NCBI RefSeq assembly: GCF_002877365.1
Contig: NZ_MCWZ01000334.1
Span: 1-64,000, forward strand
Source: Vibrio sp. 10N.261.55.A7
Lineage (GTDB): Bacteria > Pseudomonadota > Gammaproteobacteria > Enterobacterales > Vibrionaceae
DNA length: 64,000 bases
Direction: 5' to 3'
In this document: positions 24,905 through 33,492 of the stretch, piece after piece
Numbering within the stretch: position 1 is the stretch's first letter
Layout: each line of letters opens with the position of its first letter
The notes under the pieces: model-generated
Told to the model about the DNA's origin: nothing
Seen by the model: only the letters and a program-made list of their open reading frames with translations
The model's database searches: none
Position numbers and translations under genes: made by a program

Positions 24905-25420
24905 TTATTGAATGCTGAGCAGTCGACCTTGCTGAATGTCATGCTCTAACGTCTCTGCTGATACTTCAACATGTTCGCCGTGGCTGTGACCGTGATTGTG
25001 ACCGTGGCTATGGCCATGATCATGGGAATGGTCGTGTTGTTGATTCTTCGTATGTGCGAGTTGATCGGTGTCCAGATACACCTGAGTTAAATCAGAGCAG
25101 TAGTCTTCTGTCCAAAGTGCGCTCGCGTCTTTGTCACCCATGATTTCTTCTGCTTTTGGCCCTAGCTTATCCATGTAAAACATTCCTAATTCTTCGCCAG
25201 ATACGTCCGCGTGACTGATGAGGTTGGTAAAAGCGGGCTCTTGCTCTTCATCCGACAAGTAACCGTTTTTGTAGCAAACCGTTAGCCCAATAATATCATT
25301 GCCTAGCTGCTCTAACGCTGGGTTAAAGTGATTATGGCTATGATTATGTTCTGCGGAAATCGCGACCATTGGCGCCATGAGTGAGCATGTAAGAATAAGA
25401 GATTTAGTGATGTTTTTCAT
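24905..25420 (-). CDS. Secreted histidine-rich protein, probable metal binder
   Basis: 171 residues, function not recognised. A signal peptide ends near residue 23 (MVAISAEHNH). Two His clusters are seen: HNHSHNHF directly after the signal and, near residues 128-150, a run of HDHSHDHGHSHGHNHGHSHGEH type. Between them, Cys49 (LTVCYK) and Cys107 (EDYCSD) may form a disulfide in a helical core. Such His-rich periplasmic proteins commonly bind zinc, nickel or cobalt. Downstream of nothing with known metal transport; upstream neighbours on the same strand are a small unknown exported protein and an MBL hydrolase that needs metals, which it may help supply (inference). Confidence 0.7.
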   Translation of the reverse strand: MKNITKSLILTCSLMAPMVAISAEHNHSHNHFNPALEQLGNDIIGLTVCYKNGYLSDEEQEPAFTNLISHADVSGEELGMFYMDKLGPKAEEIMGDKDASALWTEDYCSDLTQVYLDTDQLAHTKNQQHDHSHDHGHSHGHNHGHSHGEHVEVSAETLEHDIQQGRLLSIQ

Positions 25421-25547
25421 AGAATAGACCTTGCGTATTTTGTTAGTTTGTCAGGGATCAACCGAGTGTTGTGTTGATCCCTTTGCTTCCATTCCCTTGT
25501 GCTAGCGAAAACCTTTGTGTTAGTGAACATTCAGTTGTCGCGTTCGA

Positions 25548-26072
25548 TCAATCAGCGCTGATTCTTGCTGGTGCGACGGTGTAAGTCATTGGTTTCATTT
25601 GCCATTCACCTTTAGCTTCAAGCGCAACGGCCAGTTCCTGAGCGTCTTTACATACGTTGGCTGGCTTACTGTCTGCCCAGTAAGAAGGACCAGACGTGTA
25701 ACCACACATCACTGAGAAAGCGTTCTCTCCATTTTTTGTGGTGTAATCGGTCATGATGACGCCACCTTGACCATGAGTGATTTTCAATGAGCCAGCGTCA
25801 GCAACGTGTCGATCATCGCCTGGGTTTGGCTTTTCGTATGTGGAGTACGTTCCCTTTTCAGACATGTAAGGGTTGTCGTACATGGTGTAGCCTTCTTTCT
25901 CTGACGGCATGGTGAGTTGGTAGTTTGGGTCAATGTCTCCAAGGCGTTCTTGATTGTTAATAGCGCCTGGGTGGTAGTCTTGAGCGTTTGAAATAGTCGT
26001 TTCTTGAGCGCTTGCAAATGCAGTGCTAGACACCAATGCCAAAACGACCGTTGCGATGATTGATTTTTTCAT
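25548..26072 (-). CDS. Exported protein of unknown function
   Basis: 174 residues from ATG 26072, chosen because GGAG lies just before it and the signal peptide MKKSIIATVVLALVSSTAFA starts there. The mature protein is rich in Tyr, Pro, Asn and Gly in its first half (DPNYQLTMPSEKEGYTMYDN), then has a folded part with GSLKITHGQGGVIMTDYT and two Cys (VMCGYT and NVCKDA) spaced for a disulfide. No domain is recognised. It lies between the His-rich protein and the MBL hydrolase, 118 bases downstream of the latter, and is probably co-expressed with them. Confidence 0.65.
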   Translation of the reverse strand: MKKSIIATVVLALVSSTAFASAQETTISNAQDYHPGAINNQERLGDIDPNYQLTMPSEKEGYTMYDNPYMSEKGTYSTYEKPNPGDDRHVADAGSLKITHGQGGVIMTDYTTKNGENAFSVMCGYTSGPSYWADSKPANVCKDAQELAVALEAKGEWQMKPMTYTVAPARISAD

Positions 26073-26190
26073 GTTGAACTCCAATAGTGAGTAAGTACAA
26101 AATGTGATAGATAAATAAGCGTAAGTTTGGTTAGGAGAGGGCATGGCTCGCGGTAATGCGTTTAGCCCTCTCGTTCAGTGGTGTTTACTC

Positions 26191-27810
26191 TTAGTCTGTT
26201 GTGACCGCTTCACCGGGTTGGGTTGGGCGAGTCACTGACTGACGCTCCAAGCCGTGGTGTTCACGTACTCTATCCATGTACTCTTGCTTCGTGTTCATAC
26301 CATCCTTCATCGACGCAGGGATTTGCTCTGCTGGCATAACAATATCGCGGTCGACCGGCCATTCTGTTAATAACTCAGGCATGTAGCCTTCTGGGTAGTA
26401 CAGTTTCGGGTCTAACTCTAAATCACGTATCTCTTGCTCTTGAATGTCTTCACGGCTGTTTTTCGGCATTGGAATTCTGAACTCTGAGCCATCAGCCATA
26501 TCAAATTGTGGCGCTCTTGCGTTCGGGAAGTCTGGAAGTATGCCTTCACGAACCCACGCGTTGTCTTTGGTCATGTTCACGACAATGCCGTCTGGCGCAC
26601 CGAAGTGATATGGGCCTTGCCAGTGGTGACGAACTTCCGCGACCGTTTCTTCGTTGAGGTAAGGGTCAAACGTCATGTGTGTTGTCATAAATAAGCGCGG
26701 TTGTACTTCGTTTGCCACATAACCCGCTGCGTAAGCTGGCGTGTGGTGTGTATCGACTGTGTATCGTGCTAGGAACGGTGGTACACCTTGAATGATGGAT
26801 GAAACACCAAACGTTTCTGTTTGTAATTCAGTAATGAACAGATCCGCGCCTTTCGCGTATTTCAGGTCGAGTTCTGTTGGTCGGCCGTCACCTGTCCATA
26901 CGAACGACAGCACGCGTCCATCATCTTGTGTCCAGTTCAAACGGTAGCCTGATGCCCCATCTTTAGCGTGGCTGCGTCGCCAGTGGATCACTTCCACGTT
27001 GTCTTTGTCGTAAATCACACCGCCATCATCACGGAAATCGAATTCATGAACAACTATGTCGTTACCAGAAGGGAATACATCAAACGCATCTGTGTGCCAG
27101 TTCAGCATTTGTTGCATGCCTTCAACCATGTGTCGCGTACCGTATTCCGGTGTTGCGCCACTTGGCCCATAGATGTTGAGCGGTTTTTCCCAGCGGCCGT
27201 TCCAGCCACCGAATTGATACAAGTAAGGCAGTGAGCCGTAGTGATCAACGTGTAAGTGAGTGATGAAGATGTGGTCAAGCTCGTTCATTGCGACACCCGC
27301 GGCGACGTAGTTCGCGATTGATCCTTCACCCAGATCGAAGACAAAATTAGAGCCGTTGCCGAGTTCGACATAGATTGATGTGTTGGCTTGCCCTGGGCGA
27401 ATCATTGGTGACGTACCCATGAAGGTGACGCGCATTTCGTCAGGTTGAACTTCTTCAGTACGAGGGAACCAGTTAGCGCCAGACACCATGTGGTCACCAT
27501 ACGGTGCGATGCCTTCAAACATTAACCCTTCTTTCCAGCCAGTGTTGGTTTCTTTACGGTAGTCACCGTTGTTTACACCGCCCATTAGAACCGCCAATAC
27601 TTCTTCTTCAGACGAATACAGGTTGCCTTCAGGTTGCGTTGCCAAATACTCTTCTAATGTTTCACCATCGTGGTATTCGAATTTTTGAAGTTTCTGTATC
27701 TCAGAATTGGTTTGCTTTGTGTTGTACTCCATCATTGGGTCAGCAGCGAAAGCCGTGGTTGCAATAATCATTGCTGTAGAGATAACGGATAATTTTGCGT
27801 AAGTTTTCAT
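26191..27810 (-). CDS. Periplasmic MBL-fold metallo-hydrolase (large, RNase Z-like)
   Basis: 539 residues with a signal peptide (cleavage near residue 23, TAFAADP). The zinc motif THLHVDH is at residues 184-190 after TFMGTSPMIRPGQANTSIYV; other ligands are seen in FVWTGDGRP (Asp) and MTTHMTFDP (His). The fold order resembles arylsulfatase/RNase Z-type MBLs. Some database entries name such proteins after GntH of guanitoxin biosynthesis, from memory; no other guanitoxin genes are nearby, so that name would mislead. It could hydrolyse sulfate or phosphate esters in the periplasm. AGGTGGA precedes ATG 27810. A LysR gene is divergent 274 bases away. Confidence 0.8.
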   Translation of the reverse strand: MKTYAKLSVISTAMIIATTAFAADPMMEYNTKQTNSEIQKLQKFEYHDGETLEEYLATQPEGNLYSSEEEVLAVLMGGVNNGDYRKETNTGWKEGLMFEGIAPYGDHMVSGANWFPRTEEVQPDEMRVTFMGTSPMIRPGQANTSIYVELGNGSNFVFDLGEGSIANYVAAGVAMNELDHIFITHLHVDHYGSLPYLYQFGGWNGRWEKPLNIYGPSGATPEYGTRHMVEGMQQMLNWHTDAFDVFPSGNDIVVHEFDFRDDGGVIYDKDNVEVIHWRRSHAKDGASGYRLNWTQDDGRVLSFVWTGDGRPTELDLKYAKGADLFITELQTETFGVSSIIQGVPPFLARYTVDTHHTPAYAAGYVANEVQPRLFMTTHMTFDPYLNEETVAEVRHHWQGPYHFGAPDGIVVNMTKDNAWVREGILPDFPNARAPQFDMADGSEFRIPMPKNSREDIQEQEIRDLELDPKLYYPEGYMPELLTEWPVDRDIVMPAEQIPASMKDGMNTKQEYMDRVREHHGLERQSVTRPTQPGEAVTTD

Positions 27811-27982
27811 AGTTCCACCTATCGGTTTGAGTCTTTAAAAGTTGAAATGAAGTTCCTTCCTCACTCCGATGCAAACAAGTTTATTGATAAGTGGAGGTTT
27901 GTTATATAGAGTGAACTATGCTTTAAACATAAACTGAATTTATGTTTCCTGGTTGATATTGCCTCAGTGTGTTTCGCTGTTT

Positions 27983-28010
27983 ATAAGCAATAAGCAATAA
28001 GCAATAAGCT
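27983..28010. repeat. Four-copy heptanucleotide repeat (ATAAGCA)
   Basis: ATAAGCA occurs three times in a row plus a fourth copy with a last-base change (ATAAGCT), in the divergent promoter region between the MBL hydrolase and the LysR regulator. Slippage could change promoter spacing. Confidence 0.8.
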
Positions 28011-28084
28011 ATGAACAATGAACAGTGCCTGTGATGATCCATTGCTAATGTGATGATTCACGATAATAAAAGTGAGAGACAAAA

Positions 28085-28924
28085 TTGGACTTGAATCTAC
28101 TGACGACATTCTTAGCGGTGTACAAACACGGCTCCATTACGGCGGCTTCTGATCAGTTAGACCTGACTCAACCTGCGGTGAGCGCAGCCATTAAGCGACT
28201 TGAATCGGTGGTTGGGAAAACCCTGTTTGTTCGGGAAGGCAGAGGCATTGCACCCACAGGGGCGGCGGTGTCGCTCGCGAATAAAATAGAAGATCCTCTG
28301 AATATCATCGGTACGGTTGAGCAGCAAACAGCCAATCTTAACGTCTATTGCACCGAGAGCTTGCTGCATTTCATTAGTGGTGTCGAAGGCGTGAACTTTA
28401 CCGAAGCTCCGTTAGAAGAGAATGAGTTGTTTGACGCGTTGATCGCTCAGAAAGTGGATATTGTGGTTGATGTTATTTCTAGCAAGAAACACTCTTTGAT
28501 TGAAGAGGTCTTATTTGATGAAGAGCCAGTCTGCTTAACTCGTATTGACCATCCACGTATTGGCGAATCATTAACGAAAGAAGAGTATTTTCACGAAGAG
28601 CATATCGCCCTCAAAATAAGACGTGCAGATATGAACACCGTAGAATTTTTGTCTGAGAGTGATATTGAGCCACGTAACGTGCGAATAGAAACCAGCTCTA
28701 TTTCTAGTATGTTGATGTTGGCGAGCTCAACCGATTACATTGCTGCATCGACTCGTTCCTTAGCTGAAAAACTCGCACCAGCGCTAAACCTTAGGGTGCA
28801 CACATTTCCCTTTAAGCTAAGGCCAATCAAATTCAGAATGCTCTATCACCGACGTTACGCAAAAGATGAACAACACATGAAAGTTCGTGAATCGCTAAAG
28901 TCGGCACTCATGCAAAACAGATAA
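28085..28924 (+). CDS. LysR-family transcriptional regulator
   Basis: 279 residues. The N-terminal winged helix is clear (LTTFLAVYKHGSITAASDQLDLTQPAVSAAIKRLES at residues 5-40, then FVREGRGIAPTGAA). The rest is a divergent LysR substrate-binding domain. No ATG is available, so TTG 28085 with GAGAG upstream is the start. It is divergent from the exported MBL hydrolase gene, the usual position for a LysR protein that controls its neighbour; the effector is unknown. Confidence 0.88.
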   Translation: MDLNLLTTFLAVYKHGSITAASDQLDLTQPAVSAAIKRLESVVGKTLFVREGRGIAPTGAAVSLANKIEDPLNIIGTVEQQTANLNVYCTESLLHFISGVEGVNFTEAPLEENELFDALIAQKVDIVVDVISSKKHSLIEEVLFDEEPVCLTRIDHPRIGESLTKEEYFHEEHIALKIRRADMNTVEFLSESDIEPRNVRIETSSISSMLMLASSTDYIAASTRSLAEKLAPALNLRVHTFPFKLRPIKFRMLYHRRYAKDEQHMKVRESLKSALMQNR

Positions 28925-29060
28925 AGTGAATCAAAGTGCCTAGATGGTCTTAACCATAAATAGCGTTGATGTTTCATCTAAAGTTGACCGTCTTAATTAA
29001 ATCAAGCTTACGTTTCATAATCTCCAGCAGTTAATCAAGCTCAACTGCACTGGAGAATTC

Positions 29061-29777
29061 ATGAAAAAAAGAACCTTAATCGCCCTATCTCTTTCACTGG
29101 CAAGTAGCGCCGCTTTTGCCAGTTCTACTCAAGTTTATGTGGAACAAAATGTGGCTTCGAACGCCGCTGACAAGGGTGTTTATACAACAGAAGCGGGCGC
29201 GCTGATTGACACGTCTGAAAATGGTCAAGTCTATATCGGCTTTGATGATCAAGGCTGGTTAGCCGCGGGTTATGGCCATGACTTCCAGATAAACGACTCA
29301 CTCACATTTAATCTTTATGGCGAATTAGGTAAGTGGGAAACAGGCGAAGAAATTTTGGTTGAAGGTATTCTGGACTACCAGTTTACTGAGAACCTTTATG
29401 TACTTGGTGGTTTGGGATACAAACAATCTGGCCAGGTATTAGAAAACTTGAGTGACACGAGCATCAATACCAACAAGTTTTTGGCCGGTGCTGGGTATTC
29501 TCTAGGTGGCTGGAATCTTGATTACCTATACACCCACGAAAAAAGCGATGGCTCTAATGGCTATATAAATTCTTCTATCGGTGATGGTTTCATACAAGGG
29601 GATTATCGCACCAATGAACATGAGTTCGTGCTTTCTAAAACGATCAATGATTGGACGCCATACGTGAAATACACCTATTTCAATACCAATGAAGGGGAGC
29701 TACTTATCAACGGCGCGTCAATGGGCCCAATTGACAACGACAATGTTGTTACGCTTGGTCTTTCTTACGATTTTTGA
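29061..29777 (+). CDS. Outer-membrane beta-barrel protein (KdgM/OmpX-like)
   Basis: 238 residues, signal peptide cleaved near residue 20 (SAAFASS). The mature part is made of alternating amphipathic strands (VYIGFDDQGWLAAGYGHDF, LYVLGGLGYKQSG, WNLDYLYTHEKSDG, WTPYVKYTYFNT) and ends LSYDF with the C-terminal Phe recognised by the barrel assembly machine. About 10-12 strands are expected, the size of oligosaccharide-specific porins such as KdgM. The ligand is unknown. It could be the outer-membrane entry for the substrate handled by the neighbouring exported enzymes. Confidence 0.75.
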   Translation: MKKRTLIALSLSLASSAAFASSTQVYVEQNVASNAADKGVYTTEAGALIDTSENGQVYIGFDDQGWLAAGYGHDFQINDSLTFNLYGELGKWETGEEILVEGILDYQFTENLYVLGGLGYKQSGQVLENLSDTSINTNKFLAGAGYSLGGWNLDYLYTHEKSDGSNGYINSSIGDGFIQGDYRTNEHEFVLSKTINDWTPYVKYTYFNTNEGELLINGASMGPIDNDNVVTLGLSYDF

Positions 29778-29847
29778 TCACTTAATCACTTAATCACGAC
29801 TATCTAATAGGCAGACGGATTTGCCACCTTTGTGAAGGGGCAATCTT

Positions 29848-30285
29848 ATGAAAAACGAATCTCTGCGCAACCGAATCATTAATGCAGCGGCCGCCATTGG
29901 GGTATTGCTGTTTGCGGCTATGCCGACGTATGCCAATGCTCATAGTATTATTTTTGATCAGTCTCAGTATGACGCTACCGAGTTCAATGACGATCATCAG
30001 CAGTGCTATCACTTACTGGATAATGTCGGTCACAACGAGGGGCAAGGCGCAGTAGAGCAGGGAGTAAAACGAGGCCTGCGTGGTGCCACTGCGGGGGCGA
30101 TAGCAGGCAGTGTGTCTGGAAACTCAGGAAGTAGCGCAGCAAAAACGGGCGCCGCGATTGGAACGACAGTGGGGGTATTGTCGGGCAGAGGATCTAAAAA
30201 TGCCGCTGCGTCAGCCAATCAAAAAGAGCGTGACGATCTTATGCGTAACTGCATGCAAGGGCGAGGGTACATCGCACTCAACTGA
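29848..30285 (+). CDS. Glycine-zipper (YMGG-like) exported protein
   Basis: 145 residues, N-terminal signal region (VLLFAAMPTYANAHS). The middle is a glycine zipper: GLRGATAGAIAGSVSG, then AAKTGAAIGTTVGVLSGRG, both Gly/Ala helices that insert in or lie along membranes. The end DDLMRNCMQGRGYIAL is characteristic of the YMGG-like family. Role not known; such proteins are envelope or stress related. AGGGG lies before ATG 29848. Next on the other strand is a CPXCG protein gene, convergent. Confidence 0.8.
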   Translation: MKNESLRNRIINAAAAIGVLLFAAMPTYANAHSIIFDQSQYDATEFNDDHQQCYHLLDNVGHNEGQGAVEQGVKRGLRGATAGAIAGSVSGNSGSSAAKTGAAIGTTVGVLSGRGSKNAAASANQKERDDLMRNCMQGRGYIALN

Positions 30286-30297
30286 TCACTGTCGCAT

Positions 30298-30495
30298 TCA
30301 AAATGATTCGTCTTCACTGAAAACACTGACATGGTAATCTTCGTCTGAATCTTCAGTGACAAGAAACGTAATGGGACGGCAACACACTTGGCAGTCTTCA
30401 ATGTATTGAGTGCCGATATCGGTTGTATCGATGAGAACGTGTAAGTGCTCCCCACAGTATGGGCAGTCAATGGATCTCTCAACTAGTTGATTCAA
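30298..30495 (-). CDS. CPXCG-motif cysteine-rich small protein
   Basis: 65 residues, the normal family length. CPYCGE at residues 11-16 and CQVC at 35-38 form a likely zinc knuckle. The start is TTG 30495: a strong GAGGAG site precedes it and it gives MNQLVERSIDCPYCG, as expected for this family. Longer open frames up to 30648 would run through the 18-bp repeats and have no ribosome site. Function unknown; found in many gammaproteobacteria. Confidence 0.8.
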   Translation of the reverse strand: MNQLVERSIDCPYCGEHLHVLIDTTDIGTQYIEDCQVCCRPITFLVTEDSDEDYHVSVFSEDESF

Positions 30496-30560
30496 ATGCA
30501 ACTCCTCATAGCAAACGGAGGCAAGGTAAAAAGCCTTTATAAGTGGCATGTTTGCGCACT

Positions 30561-30614
30561 GATACAGAAAGAATAACTGATACAGAAAGAATAACTGAAA
30601 CAGAAAGAATAAGC
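30561..30614. repeat. 18-bp tandem repeat, three copies
   Basis: GATACAGAAAGAATAACT twice in perfect tandem (30561-30578, 30579-30596) and a third copy with three changes (30597-30614). It lies between the end of the FadL-like gene and the start of the CPXCG gene on the minus strand, in the latter's promoter or leader region. Confidence 0.9.
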
Positions 30615-30615
30615 A

Positions 30616-30641
30616 TAGCCCACCTTCAAGTGGATGGGCTA
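30616..30641 (-). terminator. Probable terminator after FadL-like gene
   Basis: TAGCCCA and TGGGCTA form a 7-base stem with a small inner pairing; on the minus strand it is followed by TGCTTATTCTTTCTG, a T-rich tail. It sits 17 bases after the FadL-like stop codon. Confidence 0.5.
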
Positions 30642-30657
30642 CTAGCAAACTTACTCA

Positions 30658-31770
30658 CTAATATCGAAGTGAGAGTGCCAAGAAATGGACTCTGTTGGTC
30701 GAATAATGGCCGTTTGGTTGGAACAGTCCAGAATTGGCATTGATTTCACCGTCGCCGAGGTGCTGGAATTGATAACTCAGGCCTAACTGTAAATCATGGG
30801 ATATCTTGCGTTCCGCACCAAACCCAATACGCCATTGTTGATCGAGTGGCAATAGAACGTCTCTATTTTGGCTATCAACAGAGCTTGTATCGCCACTTAC
30901 ACCACTGTAAAGCAGCCAACTCTCATACGCATACTCTAAGCCAAAGCCAAAAGAGTAGGTGGCCGAATATTTGTCATCGTAATCCTGCCACGCTTCCATA
31001 TTCGCGCTAAGCAGCACATTTACGTCTTCATTAAGCGCGTGACGTAATCCTAGGCTCAGAGTTTCAACCCAGGTGAGTTCGGTGTTTAGCCCAAAACTAT
31101 TTAGCTTCTCGATGGAAAGATCGTGGTCAAACTGACCTTGATAATTGACTCCTAATTGAGTGTCTTCACTGATGTTATGACTGAGGCTCAACGCGAATCC
31201 GAGATCAACGCTGTCACCTTTCACTTCAAGTCCATTGAATCCTCTGACTTCAAGAGCGGCGTGCTGCAATATTAACGACCCGCCCAACGATAGATTGTCG
31301 TTAACTTGATAAGATAAAGACGAGGTGAGGTTCAGCGCGGCAATACTATTCTCGTTAATCAACTGAGCGGAATTCGCCCCCACACCTTGAGAGTACTTTA
31401 CGCTCACGCCTCCGGCTGCGTGGAGTGCAACGCCGCCAACCCATTTATCATTTATTCGGGTTGCGTAAGAGAGGTGGGGAAGTATGTCTGAGCTGCTGCC
31501 CGTTGTTGACGAGCCGTTATCACTTCGAACAAAGTTGGACTCGACATCTAGGTACTGAAGGCCAAGTATCCAGGAGCTTTCATCAATCCCAGAAAGGTTA
31601 GCCGCATTGGTGATGACGGCAGAAGCGTCGTTTGAGGTGACATTACCGGCACCGGCTGTGCCAACACTTTCTGTTGTGGCGATTTGAGATAGATTGAGTC
31701 CTCCCGCGTATGCGAAAGAACCCGCTGTTTCAGCTAAAAGCAGAGACAGCGTGATTAGGTGAACTTTCAA
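30658..31770 (-). CDS. OmpP1/FadL-family outer-membrane transporter
   Basis: 370 residues with a signal peptide (cleavage near GSFAYA-GG). The start of the mature protein, GGLNLSQIATTESVGTAGAGNVTS-type, followed by NDASAVITNAANLSGID, is the family hallmark (hatch part and the NPA-like motif), though the usual Pro is missing. The rest is a beta barrel that ends ALSLRY. FadL proteins take long-chain fatty acids or aromatic hydrocarbons through the outer membrane. Here it is next to a DUF1254 protein and near a sulfatase, suggesting a hydrophobic substrate (inference). The start codon ATG 31770 lacks a strong ribosome site. Confidence 0.85.
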   Translation of the reverse strand: MKVHLITLSLLLAETAGSFAYAGGLNLSQIATTESVGTAGAGNVTSNDASAVITNAANLSGIDESSWILGLQYLDVESNFVRSDNGSSTTGSSSDILPHLSYATRINDKWVGGVALHAAGGVSVKYSQGVGANSAQLINENSIAALNLTSSLSYQVNDNLSLGGSLILQHAALEVRGFNGLEVKGDSVDLGFALSLSHNISEDTQLGVNYQGQFDHDLSIEKLNSFGLNTELTWVETLSLGLRHALNEDVNVLLSANMEAWQDYDDKYSATYSFGFGLEYAYESWLLYSGVSGDTSSVDSQNRDVLLPLDQQWRIGFGAERKISHDLQLGLSYQFQHLGDGEINANSGLFQPNGHYSTNRVHFLALSLRY

Positions 31771-31851
31771 GAATTAGGTCTCAAGTTAAGTGGTTAATAT
31801 TATTAATAGTGATATCAGTGAAATGCCAACCGTAAGCGTTGGCGTTTCAAG

Positions 31852-33252
31852 CTAGATCTTGTTGACTTGTGGCAGCGGATATTCATTATCGAGAACAGCT
31901 TGTGTCGGTTCATACAAACGCAAGTGCAGATAAAAATCATCTTGTGGTGCGGGTAACCAGTTACAAGTGGGGTCAGTTGGTTTGGTGTATTGAATACAGA
32001 CTGGAAGCGTCCCGTCTTTGGCGTACTTCAGCTCTGATTTTCGATTGGTTGATATTGAGTAACGTTGTATAAAGTTTTCTACCATAAATAGATTTTCGGC
32101 GTCGTACATGGTTAATGACCAGAACGCCTCAGCAGGTGCGTTTGCTGGCATAGTCATTCGATACCCATGCTCACCAGAAAGCTGCTCACCTTTAGAATCT
32201 GTGTAGCGGTTTGGATACAGTGCACGCTCTGGAACGTTAAGACCTGCTGCACGCAAATTGATGCTGGCACGGCTTAAATAATCGTTACCGTAGCGGCCAC
32301 CTTCGAACATCATTGACCAGCCGTTATTGACATCGCCAATGCTTCTACCTGCGTACTGGATGATCTGCTGTGAAGAGGCCAACGCGCGCATGAGCCCTTT
32401 TTTCTGAGCATCAGAGAGAGCGTCTGGGTCAAATGGAGTTACTCCGCCAATACCGATTTGTTTGAACTGATCCACAATGGCGGCATCTTCCGGTATCGGA
32501 TTTTTACGCAGTTCTTTGTCAATCAACGAATACCACTCTAGCCCTTCTGGTTTTGACATTGGCGGGATGCGACTTGTTGATTTTTCCAACTCAATGACAC
32601 CATGGTCCTCACCGAATTGCGCGAGTGGGTAGCTGATAAATTGGTCATGTACGGCTAACGCATCTTCAAGATCTTGTTCACCGAAAACACCTGTACGATG
32701 AATTAACCAGACCATAGGGGTACGAGACTCAACAATACGATCAATGCCTTTAGGTATGTCTCCTGACCAGCCTTTTTTGATCAGTAAAACTTTTGAACCT
32801 TGGTCTCCGACATTGTTTACATACAGATCATTGATGGAATCAGAATAGGCGTCGAGCAGTTGAACGATGAAGTAACGGTCATCAGTCGGCGGGATATCAA
32901 TCACCATCGGGCCGGAAAGATCCAGGTCATAATGGGCTTGCGAATAGAGCGTGTCGTTGTTCACGGTCGGGACGATTCTGTCTTGTGGGCCAGATAATTC
33001 GCGAGTCTTGCCCATCTTATTGAGGGGTGCCATTGCGTTGTCCATAGGGGCATCGACGGAAGTTGTCGTTTGCCTTACTGCGGCAACCGTTAATGGTCCG
33101 GTACCATAGATAAAGGCTTGAACACCTAGATTGTATGCGAGTTCCTCTTCTGGGGTGATCGTTTGTTGCGCTAACGATGGCATCGCCATTACGCTAGATA
33201 GAGAGCAGACTAGGCTTGTCAGTACACTTTTCTTATAGAGCAGCTTTCTCAT
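31852..33252 (-). CDS. DUF1254/DUF1214 domain exported protein (copy 1)
   Basis: 466 residues with signal peptide (cleavage near MPSLAQQ). The N-terminal half is DUF1254 (EELAYNLGVQAFIYGTGPLTV, then NDTLYSQAHYDLDLSGPMVIDIPP and YFIVQLLDAYSDSINDL) and the C-terminal part DUF1214 (GYRMTMPANAPAEAFWSLTMYDAENLFMVEN and RLYEPTQAVLD at the end). The biochemical role is unknown; this is a periplasmic beta-rich protein. The gene runs 81 bases before the FadL-type gene on the same strand, likely one operon. A second member is at 37310. Confidence 0.9.
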   Translation of the reverse strand: MRKLLYKKSVLTSLVCSLSSVMAMPSLAQQTITPEEELAYNLGVQAFIYGTGPLTVAAVRQTTTSVDAPMDNAMAPLNKMGKTRELSGPQDRIVPTVNNDTLYSQAHYDLDLSGPMVIDIPPTDDRYFIVQLLDAYSDSINDLYVNNVGDQGSKVLLIKKGWSGDIPKGIDRIVESRTPMVWLIHRTGVFGEQDLEDALAVHDQFISYPLAQFGEDHGVIELEKSTSRIPPMSKPEGLEWYSLIDKELRKNPIPEDAAIVDQFKQIGIGGVTPFDPDALSDAQKKGLMRALASSQQIIQYAGRSIGDVNNGWSMMFEGGRYGNDYLSRASINLRAAGLNVPERALYPNRYTDSKGEQLSGEHGYRMTMPANAPAEAFWSLTMYDAENLFMVENFIQRYSISTNRKSELKYAKDGTLPVCIQYTKPTDPTCNWLPAPQDDFYLHLRLYEPTQAVLDNEYPLPQVNKI

Positions 33253-33492
33253 GGGGTACCTTATATCGTTGGAACGGATAGGTGACCATCATATTAAGAA
33301 CCCAGATTAATGAGTGTAATAGCCGATATTAAAGATGTTAATACACTTGATGTGAATCTTAAATATTTGTTTTATAAGTTTATTTTTGGTGTTTTTGCTT
33401 GGTAGTGAAGTCTAGGTGAAGCCAATGACAAGAACCGCTATTGTTTCATCGAATCGTGGTTGTTATGTTGACGAAAAATTACCGGAGTCAAT

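Noticed and set aside
26191..27810. Guanitoxin biosynthesis role (GntH) for the MBL protein
   Set aside because: No other guanitoxin genes nearby and the protein is exported; only the fold family is supported.
28049..28062. TGTGATGATTCACG near the LysR gene, resembling a CRP site
   Set aside because: The half-sites are only four bases apart, not six, so it does not fit CRP binding.
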